A stretch of 64,000 bases of DNA, from positions 343,339-407,338 of the forward strand of contig CAJXVS010000004.1 in the NCBI GenBank assembly GCA_913061265.1, written 5' to 3'. The DNA is from an uncultured Halobacteriovorax sp. (GTDB lineage Bacteria > Bdellovibrionota > Bacteriovoracia > Bacteriovoracales > Bacteriovoracaceae). The notes below the pieces were generated by a model. It did not search any database. It was not told the origin of the DNA and was given only the letters and a program-made list of their open reading frames with translations. A program made the position numbers and the translations under genes. How positions within the stretch are numbered: position 1 is the first letter of the stretch; every line of letters starts with the position of its first letter. Of the stretch, positions 9,160 through 16,897 are shown piece after piece.

Positions 9160-10926
9160 TTGCGACGCATTAAAAATACTTTTTCAACTCTCCTAAAACC
9201 TTCACTTTTTAAAGCTGTTTTTAAGAATCAAGTTACTGAAGAGAGGACCTATTTCATCCTTACGATTCTTACGGGAGTCATTGCTGGAGTAGTTGCAGTA
9301 GCCCTTAATAAGTCAGTTCATGTCTTAACCGATTTCTTTAATTCGGATCAACCCTTTACCCTCAGAACAACCCTACTAGCTGGAACTGCCATCTTTATTA
9401 GTGGCTGGTTAACAACAAGGAAATTTCCTTCTACTGCTGGATCAGGAATCCCTGGTGTTCGTGTAGCGCTTGCCGTCTATCACGGAAAAATCAGCATTGG
9501 GTCTACTATAGCCAAGTTCTTTACAACGATCTTAAGCCTCTCTTCAGGTTTCTCTCTTGGTAGAGAAGGGCCAACCGTTGCTATTGCTAGTGGATTTGGA
9601 TCAGCACTTGGAAGCTACTTTCACTTATCTAAAAACAAAGTAAAGGCCCTTGTGGCTGTGGGAGCTTCTGGTGGCATCGCTGCCGCCTTCAACACGCCAA
9701 TCTCTGCCGTTGTCTTCACCTTAGAAGAAATCATAGGGGATTTAAATGCAAAGATGCTTGGCTCTATTATTATTTCATCAGTTGTAGCTTCTGTTACAGC
9801 TATTTTACTAACGGGTGATACTCACCCTTTTGTAGAACTTAACTATAAACTAAACTCTGTAAGTGAACTTATCTTTTATCTATTTATCGGAATCTCAGCT
9901 GCCTTAGTTGGGCCACTATGGGTTAAGTCAGTTTTAGCCGTTAGAAAATACAACTTAAGATTATTATTTGGTCACAAGCTTACTAATATTATGCTTACCT
10001 TTTTAATCATTGCTGTTATTTCTCATCTAAACCCAAAGGTTTTAGGGTCTGGTCATCACACAATTAGGGAAGCTCTTCTTTCACTCATCTTAGACTGGCG
10101 GGTGCTCCTAGGGATTTTCTCTTTGAAGTTTATCGCTACCGCTCTGTCATATGGCTCAAATGTTAGTGGTGGTCTATTCATGCCTACACTTTTAATGGGG
10201 GCAACTCTCGGAAGTTTAGTCGGTGCTTTAGGCGAAAATCTATTCCCTGAACTAGTTACCAACTCAGGGGCCTTTGCTATTGTCGGAATGGGTGCATACT
10301 TTGCAGCAGTCATTAGAGCCCCAATGACTTCAGTCCTTATCGTTTTTGAACTTACTAGAGATTATAATATTATCCTTCCTCTAATGATTGCTAACGGAAC
10401 CGCCTATCTTATAAGTTTGCATATCCAAAAGGGCTCTGTTTACGAAATGATCTCTGAGCAAGATGGTATTCATCTTCCCTCTCATGAGGATAACGAAGTA
10501 TTAGAAACTCTTCATATCGAAGATGCCATGATCACTGATGTCTATACGCTAGAAGCAAGTCTAACGATTCAAAAAGCATCTGAGTTAATCGAAGATAAAA
10601 AGTACTCGGGGTTTCCCGTTGTTAAAAAAGGAGAACTTGTAGGTATGGTTTCTTCAAATGACATCCTTGCTTGTGTTACTAAAGGAGATCTAGATAGAGA
10701 GATCTTTGTTATATCTGAAAGAAAGGTTATTACTGTCTATCCCGATCAATCGCTACTAGTGGCCTTTCATAAGTTAAGAAGGTTTCATGTAAGCAGACTG
10801 CCTGTTGTTAGTAGAGTAAATAGAAGAAAAGTTCTCGGCATTATTACAGCAGAGAATATCGCTTCAAAGTTTGGCTATCATGTTACCCATGAAGATGATG
10901 ATGAAAACACTGGTCTAAAAAGCTAG
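9160..10926 (+). CDS. CLC-family chloride channel/transporter with CBS domains
   Basis: Inner-membrane CLC protein, probably a Cl-/H+ antiporter. Selectivity-filter motifs are present in order: GSGIPGV (about residue 100), GREGPTVAIAS (gating Glu, about 138), the EE pair in FTLEEIIGD (about 195, matching the internal proton glutamate of E. coli ClcA) and the late Tyr in RDYNIIL (about 408), so transporter rather than channel activity is expected. A pair of CBS domains follows (about 465-575), which usually bind adenine nucleotides. The start is TTG with AGAGGA seven bases upstream. It is divergent from groES and convergent with polA. Acidic tail DEDDDEN-like at the end. Confidence 0.93.
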   Translation: MRRIKNTFSTLLKPSLFKAVFKNQVTEERTYFILTILTGVIAGVVAVALNKSVHVLTDFFNSDQPFTLRTTLLAGTAIFISGWLTTRKFPSTAGSGIPGVRVALAVYHGKISIGSTIAKFFTTILSLSSGFSLGREGPTVAIASGFGSALGSYFHLSKNKVKALVAVGASGGIAAAFNTPISAVVFTLEEIIGDLNAKMLGSIIISSVVASVTAILLTGDTHPFVELNYKLNSVSELIFYLFIGISAALVGPLWVKSVLAVRKYNLRLLFGHKLTNIMLTFLIIAVISHLNPKVLGSGHHTIREALLSLILDWRVLLGIFSLKFIATALSYGSNVSGGLFMPTLLMGATLGSLVGALGENLFPELVTNSGAFAIVGMGAYFAAVIRAPMTSVLIVFELTRDYNIILPLMIANGTAYLISLHIQKGSVYEMISEQDGIHLPSHEDNEVLETLHIEDAMITDVYTLEASLTIQKASELIEDKKYSGFPVVKKGELVGMVSSNDILACVTKGDLDREIFVISERKVITVYPDQSLLVAFHKLRRFHVSRLPVVSRVNRRKVLGIITAENIASKFGYHVTHEDDDENTGLKS

Positions 10927-10937
10927 TCCTAAAGCAA

Positions 10938-13631
10938 TTACTTTAAATCAAACCAGTTAACACCAATTCCCATATCAACTTTTAAAGGCACTTTTAGTTC
11001 GACAATATTTTCCATTCCATCAACGACAAGTTTCTTCATTACCGAAAGCTCGTCTTCAGGAATTTCAAAGATTAGCTCATCGTGTACTTGAAGAAGCATC
11101 TTAGACTTAAGACCTTTCTCTTTAATCTCTGAATCGATCTTAATCATCGCGATTTTGAGAATATCAGCAGCTGTTCCCTGAATAGGTGAGTTCACGGCCA
11201 TCCTCTCTGCCATAGACTTTACTGTTCTATTCTTAGAATGAATGTCAGGAAGAAATCTCTTTCTACCATTAAGAGTGATAGCATAACCTGTTTCCTCACA
11301 GAGTTCTTTTAGTGAATCTAAGTAGGACTTCACGCTAGAGAACCGCTGAAAGTAATTTGTAATATAATCTTTCGCTTCTCTTCTTGATATCCTAAGAGCT
11401 TTTGCCAGTCCAAAACTAGACTGACCATACATAAGACCAAAATTAACAGCTTTAGCTTTAGAGCGATCATTTGAAGTTACATCTTTTAAAGGAATTCCCA
11501 TTACTTCACTAGCGGTTTGAGAGTGAATATCAACGCCTGTTTTAAAAGCTTCAAGCATTGTCTCATCTTCAGAGAAGTGAGCGAGAAGCCTAAGCTCTAC
11601 TTGAGAATAATCACATGCTAATAGTATGTTTCCAGGAGAGGCCATAAAGCCTTTCCTAATCTTCCTTCCCATCTCTGTACGAATAGGGATATTTTGTAAG
11701 TTAGGATTGTTTGAGGCTAAACGTCCTGTTGCAGCGACGTGCTGATCAAAGGTTGTATGAAGCCTTCCCGTTTTTTCGTTAATGAGAAGAGGAAGGGCCT
11801 TAACATAAGTAGATTGTAACTTACTTAATTCCCTATTTTGTAAAATTAGTGCTGGTACTGGACTTAGATCTTTAGAGGAAAGCTCCTCTAAAACTTCTGC
11901 GTCTGTTGAGTAGCCTGTTTTAGTTTTCTTAACGACAGGTAATTCTAATTTTTCAAAAAGTAGTTGCCCAACTTGTTTTGGAGAATTCAGGTTGATCTCT
12001 TCTCCATCACAATATTTTTTAATCTCTGTTTCAATATCAGTTAGCTTTCCCGCTAACTCTTCTTCTAGTTCAGTAAAAAAATCCTTATTAATATGAATCC
12101 CTTCGTATTCCATATTATTGAGGATTTCAAAGAGGTTATCATCCATTTCATAATAAACAGATTCAAGATCTTTAGCCTTCAATTCCTCCTTAAAGATTGA
12201 GCTTAGTGAATAAATACTAGCCGCTCTCTCACCAGCAATAGCACTAGCTTCTTCTAAGGTTTTTTCATTCAAGTAAGGGTTCTTTTTTTCAAGTTCGACC
12301 AATGAATAGTCGAGGTACTCTTTAACTATATTAGAAAACCCATGATTAGCTCCTGCATCTAAAACAAAATGAGCTTGGATTACATCAAAGTGCTGAGCCT
12401 TAAATAAGACTTCCTCTCTTTTGCAAAAAGAGTAATCCTCTTTGACGTGACTTGAGCAAATTTCTTTGGTTTCATCACAAAGAGTTACTTCATAAAGGTC
12501 TTTAAAATAACTAAGCTTTAACTCACTTTTAGAGAAGTAAAATGCTTTATCTGTTTCAATCGAAACAGATATTCCCACAAGGTCTCTAGTTAGAAAGTCC
12601 CGGCTATCATATTCTGTATGAAAAGCCATTCCAGTGGCCGCTTCAATTTGTAACAGGACTTCTTTTATGTTTTTCTCAGTTACATTAGTGACGGCAATTT
12701 CTTTTTGAACTGATTGCTCCTTAAAGCCAGCCCACTCTTGAGCTTTATCAGTTAAACGTGCCTCTTCGACACCCTTTCTGATATCTTCAAGTTTCTTGAT
12801 CGCTGATTTAAAACCTAGACTCTTTAACCACTCAATTAATTCATCTGAGGGTGTAAAACAAAATTCTGTAGAATTTGGCTGTTTCCCTAAACTTAAGTCA
12901 GTCACAATCTGAACTAATCGTTTAGAAAGAAGAGCATCATCTAAGTGATTCTCAAATGCGTTCGTTAATTTTTTTCCTTTAAATGTATCTTTAGCTTCGA
13001 TGCAGGCTTCTAAAGTTTTATGCTCATCTAAAAGCTTAGCTGCACCCTTCGCTCCAATTCCTTTCATTCCAGGTATATTATCTGAGGAGTCACCTACCAT
13101 AGAAAGGTAGTCAACAATCTGCTCCGGCCAAACGCCCATCTTATCAAAGACTGCTTGACGGTCATATTTTATGTCTTTCATAGTATCGAGAATAAAAACA
13201 TTATCCCCAACAAATTGCATAAGGTCTTTATCACCTGAAGCAATCAAAATTTCGTCAAAGTCATCCTTCCACTGAGTAGCAACGGCTCCCATAATATCAT
13301 CAGCTTCATAATTATCTTCTGCAATCCAAGACAAACCAATCTTTTCAATGAGGGTTTGAATTAAAGCAAATTGAGGAATCAAGTCTTCAGGAGGTGGTGG
13401 ACGATGTCCCTTATAATCTTCATAGATTTCATTACGAAAAGTTCCACCCGAAGTATCCTTGGCAACAATCACATGTGTTGGCCTATAAGTAGAAAAGAGT
13501 TTCATGAACATACTTAGAACTCCATGAACGGCATTAACGGGAGTACCGTCTGGAGAATGCAAAGTTCTAATGGCGTAAAAAGCACGAAAAATAAAATTAC
13601 TGACATCGATTATGATGAGACGTTTCTTCAT
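10938..13631 (-). CDS. polA: DNA polymerase I, proofreading domain apparently inactive
   Basis: Repair and Okazaki-fragment-processing polymerase, 897 aa. The N-terminal 5' nuclease domain keeps ASGDKDLMQF and GDSSDNIPGMKGIGAKGA. The C-terminal polymerase domain has motif A (CDYSQVELRLLAHFSED), motif B (RSKAKAVNFGLMYGQSS) and motif C (LQVHDELIFE). The middle 3'-5' exonuclease region is present but degenerate: the DxE metal motif reads HTE in MAFHTEYDS, and the YxxxD motif is missing (AASIYSL in the matching place). So it should polymerise and nick-translate but not proofread, as in Taq. Stands alone, convergent with the CLC gene. Confidence 0.97.
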   Translation of the reverse strand: MKKRLIIIDVSNFIFRAFYAIRTLHSPDGTPVNAVHGVLSMFMKLFSTYRPTHVIVAKDTSGGTFRNEIYEDYKGHRPPPPEDLIPQFALIQTLIEKIGLSWIAEDNYEADDIMGAVATQWKDDFDEILIASGDKDLMQFVGDNVFILDTMKDIKYDRQAVFDKMGVWPEQIVDYLSMVGDSSDNIPGMKGIGAKGAAKLLDEHKTLEACIEAKDTFKGKKLTNAFENHLDDALLSKRLVQIVTDLSLGKQPNSTEFCFTPSDELIEWLKSLGFKSAIKKLEDIRKGVEEARLTDKAQEWAGFKEQSVQKEIAVTNVTEKNIKEVLLQIEAATGMAFHTEYDSRDFLTRDLVGISVSIETDKAFYFSKSELKLSYFKDLYEVTLCDETKEICSSHVKEDYSFCKREEVLFKAQHFDVIQAHFVLDAGANHGFSNIVKEYLDYSLVELEKKNPYLNEKTLEEASAIAGERAASIYSLSSIFKEELKAKDLESVYYEMDDNLFEILNNMEYEGIHINKDFFTELEEELAGKLTDIETEIKKYCDGEEINLNSPKQVGQLLFEKLELPVVKKTKTGYSTDAEVLEELSSKDLSPVPALILQNRELSKLQSTYVKALPLLINEKTGRLHTTFDQHVAATGRLASNNPNLQNIPIRTEMGRKIRKGFMASPGNILLACDYSQVELRLLAHFSEDETMLEAFKTGVDIHSQTASEVMGIPLKDVTSNDRSKAKAVNFGLMYGQSSFGLAKALRISRREAKDYITNYFQRFSSVKSYLDSLKELCEETGYAITLNGRKRFLPDIHSKNRTVKSMAERMAVNSPIQGTAADILKIAMIKIDSEIKEKGLKSKMLLQVHDELIFEIPEDELSVMKKLVVDGMENIVELKVPLKVDMGIGVNWFDLK

Positions 13632-13669
13632 TGAGTCCTCAAGAGAAAATTTTGGACTAAACTAACATT

Positions 13670-14176
13670 TTAGGAACTAGCTTGACTACCTGTAGCTTCA
13701 AACCAAGATGACTTTCTATTCTTAATTGCCACGTGGCTTCCATCATTTGCCATAACAGAAGTATCTGCCATAACGTCGCCTAGCCTGTGACCACTATCGA
13801 GTTTATAAAGGAGATAAACTTCTAGAATTAATAGTGGAATGCCTACAATAAACGAAAAGATCCAGCCCCATATAGGCACTACAGCAAAAACTAAGGGTAT
13901 CAGTATAGGTAAGTTTCTAATGACTGATTGCTTTAACGTACAAGGCTTTCCATCCTCTAAAGAGATGACAGCGAAGCCCATAAACTTCTTACCCACTGAC
14001 TGACCATTTTGTAACGAGTCAGCAATCCCCATATAAGCTGCTGAGAGTATTAAACCAAGTGGATAGAAGAAAACAGAGAGCAAGAGAACTATAAAAAGAT
14101 CAATGGCCTTGGCCATTAAACGGCTCAATCTCGCTGCATTAATCGACCTTTTTAGTAGGTACTTTCTGTTGTTCAT
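13670..14176 (-). CDS. RDD family membrane protein
   Basis: Small integral membrane protein of the RDD family; function of the family is mostly unknown, with some members proposed as Na+/H+ transporters. The family residues can be seen: RLMAKAIDLF (Arg and Asp of the first helix) and RLGDVMADT near the end of the domain, with the QSVGKKFMGFAV loop between. About four hydrophobic segments. The C-terminal 25 residues are polar and Ser-rich. It is divergent from trxA, and 39 nt upstream of the polA start in the same direction. Confidence 0.85.
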   Translation of the reverse strand: MNNRKYLLKRSINAARLSRLMAKAIDLFIVLLLSVFFYPLGLILSAAYMGIADSLQNGQSVGKKFMGFAVISLEDGKPCTLKQSVIRNLPILIPLVFAVVPIWGWIFSFIVGIPLLILEVYLLYKLDSGHRLGDVMADTSVMANDGSHVAIKNRKSSWFEATGSQASS

Positions 14177-14354
14177 TTAGTCTCCGACTAATTATTACTT
14201 TCTACCATTGTATCTCATTGAATTTTTTAGGGACAGAAGGCTTTTTTTTCCATACCGCATAAAACACGGTGCACAAGTTTTTTCAGGGGAAATTATGTAC
14301 ATAAAGAGGCCAATAAGTTAAAAAAGTGGTCCCTAAATTAGTAAAGGAGTTTTC

Positions 14355-14675
14355 ATGGGTGCAGTAGGTAAAGTTGACCAAAGTAATTTTGACCAAGATG
14401 TTCTTAAATCAGAGAAACTTGTTCTTGTTGATTTCTGGGCAGAGTGGTGTGGACCTTGTCGTCAGCTAGCTCCAATACTCGATGAAGTAGCTGGTGAATC
14501 AGAATCAGTTAACATTGTTAAAGTTAATGTAGATGACAATGGTGACATTGCTCAAAAATATGGGATTCGTGGAATTCCTACTATGATCTTTTTTAAAGAC
14601 GGAGAAATCGCTAAAACTTTAGTTGGTGTTTCTAGTAAAGAAGAGATCAAGAAGTTAGTTGAAGAACTAGCTTAA
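14355..14675 (+). CDS. trxA: Thioredoxin
   Basis: Cytosolic disulfide reductase, 106 aa, full length. Active site WAEWCGPCRQLAP with the canonical WCGPC at about residues 31-35, buried Asp in VDFWA, cis-Pro loop RGIPTMIFF, and the C-terminal GVSSKEEIKKLV helix. A strong AAGGAG precedes the ATG. Monocistronic by context: a stem-loop follows and the next gene is 180 nt away. It is divergent from the RDD gene. Confidence 0.97.
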   Translation: MGAVGKVDQSNFDQDVLKSEKLVLVDFWAEWCGPCRQLAPILDEVAGESESVNIVKVNVDDNGDIAQKYGIRGIPTMIFFKDGEIAKTLVGVSSKEEIKKLVEELA

Positions 14676-14690
14676 GCAAAATTAAATAAT

Positions 14691-14711
14691 AGGGGCAGTC
14701 TTCCTGCCCCT
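14691..14711 (+). terminator. Stem-loop after trxA
   Basis: AGGGGCAG (14691-14698) and CTGCCCCT (14704-14711) form a perfect 8-bp stem with a 5-nt loop. The following bases are not a run of T, so termination would be weak; it may instead protect the 3' end of the trxA mRNA. Confidence 0.55.
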
Positions 14712-14855
14712 ACCTCATACTTAAATACTCTTTTTTGTTTTCTAGGTAATTCTTTCCAAGACATTTTTTGAACAGCTAGATCCATGTTTGCTGTACAATA
14801 TTACTATAAGTAATAGAAATGACGGAACTATCGTTTCAACAGGAGAGAAGAAGCA

Positions 14856-15530
14856 ATGGAAACCCAAGCAGTTGAACAAGCCACAGGATTGATGGCATCT
14901 ATAAATGGCCTCGCCGAATTTATTCAAAGCGGAGGCGTCTTTATGTGGGTCATCGTAATTATCTGGGCCTTCGGTATTGCAATCAGTTTAGAAAGATTTT
15001 CAAAACTCTTTTTTAAATTTGATGTCGATGGTGCTTCATTCATGAATGAACTACAAAGGTATATTTTATCAAATGATATCCAAGGAGCCATTAGAGTTTG
15101 CTCCGGATCTGTTGCTGCCCTTCCAAAGGTCCTAAAGAGTGGACTTAAAAGAAGTACGCAAAAGACAGAGCAGATACAAAATGCAATCGATGCTACCGCG
15201 CTAGAAGTTATCCCCAAGGTTGAACTCAGGTTAAACTATCTTCAACTCATTGCGAATATCTCTACACTATTTGGACTACTTGGAACTATCCAAGGTTTGA
15301 TCCAATCCTTTGGAGCTGTTGCTGCCGCGGACCCATCTCAAAAAGCTGAATTGCTAGCGCAAGGTATTTCAAAAGCTATGAACACTACGTTCCTAGGTCT
15401 CCTCGCTGCTATCTCTATAATGATGCTTCATACTTTCCTTCAGTCTAAGTCTGAAAAGATTATAAATGAGATCGATGAATTCTCAGTTAAGTTGCTTGAT
15501 CTTTTAGGAACAACGAAAGCTGAGGACTAG
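14856..15530 (+). CDS. MotA/TolQ/ExbB proton-channel protein (AglR-like motor subunit)
   Basis: Inner-membrane proton-channel subunit, 224 aa with three membrane helices: about 28-50 (FMWVIVIIWAFG), about 130-152 (containing TLFGLLGTIQGLI) and about 170-192 (NTTFLGLLAAISIMM). The GLLGTxxGL and TxxGLxxAI signatures are those of TolQ/ExbB proteins. With the two following TolR-like genes it reproduces the R-Q-S arrangement of the Myxococcus gliding motor, and the neighbouring minus-strand genes are Glt-like, so AglR is the best assignment; a Tol-Pal or ExbB role is the alternative. An AGGAGAG ribosome site precedes the ATG. Confidence 0.9.
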   Translation: METQAVEQATGLMASINGLAEFIQSGGVFMWVIVIIWAFGIAISLERFSKLFFKFDVDGASFMNELQRYILSNDIQGAIRVCSGSVAALPKVLKSGLKRSTQKTEQIQNAIDATALEVIPKVELRLNYLQLIANISTLFGLLGTIQGLIQSFGAVAAADPSQKAELLAQGISKAMNTTFLGLLAAISIMMLHTFLQSKSEKIINEIDEFSVKLLDLLGTTKAED

Positions 15531-15533
15531 AAG

Positions 15534-16085
15534 ATGTATAAAGCTCCAAGTAGAAGAAAAAATAGATCAAGACCTGCGTTTACTAAACCGAATCTTATTC
15601 CAATTCTAGATGCGGTCTTTATTTTTATTTTCTTTCTACTGATGTCAGCAAGTTTCGTTAAGATCTATGAAATCCCAAGTGACGTTCCTATCCTAACTTC
15701 GACACCTCCTTCAAAGAAGAAGCAGCTGGCACTTACCCTATCCATAAGTAATAACGGGGTAAACGTTCTAACAGGCGTGCCCAGTAAAAGTGTAAAGTTT
15801 ATAAGAAAGAATAATGAAGGTGAATACGACAATGAAGCCCTTCACAGATACCTCATCAATCTTAAGAAAAGGTATAAATCAGAACGCGGAGTTATCATTG
15901 AGCCTCAAGTAGACTTAGTTTACGACAAGCTTGTTAAGATAATGGATGCTGCAAGAATCCTTCGCCAAACAGATGAAGCCATATATGGAAGATCTAAAGA
16001 GGGTATTCAAGAAAGAATCAGTGTTCTTTTTGACCAAATGATTTTTAGCAATATTAGCAGTATTGTAAGAACCCAGGCTAAATAA
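15534..16085 (+). CDS. ExbD/TolR-family protein 1 (AglQ-like)
   Basis: Single-span motor subunit: basic N-terminus (SRRKNRSRPAF), then PNLIPILDAVFIFIFFLL with the membrane Asp that carries protons in TolR/ExbD/MotB proteins (about residue 27), and a periplasmic domain of about 130 residues. It starts 3 nt after the TolQ-like gene and overlaps the next by one base (TAATG), so the three are co-translated. Longer than typical TolR (about 140 aa), as in AglQ/AglS. Assignment to Q rather than S rests on order only. Confidence 0.85.
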   Translation: MYKAPSRRKNRSRPAFTKPNLIPILDAVFIFIFFLLMSASFVKIYEIPSDVPILTSTPPSKKKQLALTLSISNNGVNVLTGVPSKSVKFIRKNNEGEYDNEALHRYLINLKKRYKSERGVIIEPQVDLVYDKLVKIMDAARILRQTDEAIYGRSKEGIQERISVLFDQMIFSNISSIVRTQAK

Positions 16086-16597
16086 TGAGAAATCGTTCTA
16101 TTAGAAATAGAGGCAAGAGAAAGAAGAAAGAAGTAATGGATATTGATATTACTTCCCTTCTGGATATCTTAGTTATCCTTCTTGTTTTCCTTTTAAAAAG
16201 TTATAACAGTTCAGGTCAAGTCATCACAGTTCCAAAAGGTGTTGATCTTCCCATCTCTGAATCACAATCCATTAGCTCCTCTGGAACCATTGTCCAAGTC
16301 TCACCTTCTTCGATTTGGGTCGATGATAAAGAAGTTCTCATTCATAAAGGCGCTTCGATATCTAAATACTCTGATCGTGGGAATAGGATCATTCCTCTTT
16401 TAACAGTCCTTAGACAAAAGAAAGCTGAGATTGAAAAGATTAGCAAACAAGCCCCTAAAGCAAAAGAGTTCACGGGGAAATTAAACTTACTTGTTGATAA
16501 GTCGATTAAGTATAGTTTTCTTCAACGGATAATGCACACTAGTGCTTCAGCTGGTTTTTCTCAGTTTAAGTTTGTTGTTTTGGGGACGGATAATTAG
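16085..16597 (+). CDS. ExbD/TolR-family protein 2 (AglS-like)
   Basis: Second TolR-type subunit, 170 aa. Basic N-terminus (RNRGKRKKKE), then DITSLLDILVILLVFLL with the proton-binding Asp at about residue 26, then a periplasmic domain. Two non-identical TolR-like proteins after one TolQ-like protein is the hallmark of Agl-type motors rather than of Tol or Exb systems, which usually have one. A strong terminator follows 26 nt after the stop, ending this operon. Confidence 0.85.
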   Translation: MRNRSIRNRGKRKKKEVMDIDITSLLDILVILLVFLLKSYNSSGQVITVPKGVDLPISESQSISSSGTIVQVSPSSIWVDDKEVLIHKGASISKYSDRGNRIIPLLTVLRQKKAEIEKISKQAPKAKEFTGKLNLLVDKSIKYSFLQRIMHTSASAGFSQFKFVVLGTDN

Positions 16598-16622
16598 ATA
16601 GTTTTTAAACTTGGCTTTATTT

Positions 16623-16649
16623 AACCCGCTTTATTGGCGGGTTTTTTTT
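16623..16649 (+). terminator. Rho-independent terminator of the motor operon
   Basis: AACCCGC (16623-16629) pairs with GCGGGTT (16637-16643) over a 7-nt loop and runs into eight T residues. It separates the plus-strand motor genes from the converging Glt-like operon. Confidence 0.92.
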
Positions 16650-16710
16650 GGTTTCCAAAGTCACTCTATATCAATCAACTCTCTCTATTATTATGGACTT
16701 AAGCAAGAAA

Positions 16711-16877
16711 GATACTCCGCACGATCTTTCGGGCGCTGGCGCTTCCTCAGATCTTTACGATGACTCCGCATCAAATTGATGCCCGCATGACTTTGAATTA
16801 AATGAGAGAGATACTCCGCGCGATCTGTCGGGCGCTGCCGCTTCCTCGGATCTTTACGATGACTCCGCATCAAATTG
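16711..16877. repeat. Two copies of a 68-bp GC-rich repeat, period 99 bp
   Basis: Copy 1 (16711-16778) and copy 2 (16810-16877) start GATACTCCGC and end CATCAAATTG, differing at only about five positions. The repeat is visibly more GC-rich than the surroundings. The unit ends next to a different short palindrome in each copy. The period of 99 is a multiple of three, so an open minus-strand frame of 64 codons with two like peptides runs through it, but with no convincing ribosome site. It looks like an intergenic REP-like element; the rest of the 300-nt gap 16598-16897 holds only the terminator and a hairpin. Confidence 0.8.
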
Positions 16878-16896
16878 CTTTGCAATTTGACTGCGG
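16865..16896 (-). other. Strong hairpin just after the FHA/TonB-like gene
   Basis: CCGCATCAAATTGC and GCAATTTGACTGCGG pair along about 14 bp with one bulge and a 3-nt loop, starting one base after the stop codon of the minus-strand gene. No U-tract follows, so it may stabilise the 3' end or act as a weak terminator. It is fused to repeat copy 2. Confidence 0.55.
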
Positions 16897-16897
16897 G

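Noticed and set aside
16691..16885. 64-codon minus-strand frame with an internal 33-residue repeat
   Set aside because: The periodicity comes from the DNA repeat, there is no convincing ribosome site, and the composition (Arg-rich) is unlike neighbouring genes. Reported as a repeat, with the coding possibility noted.
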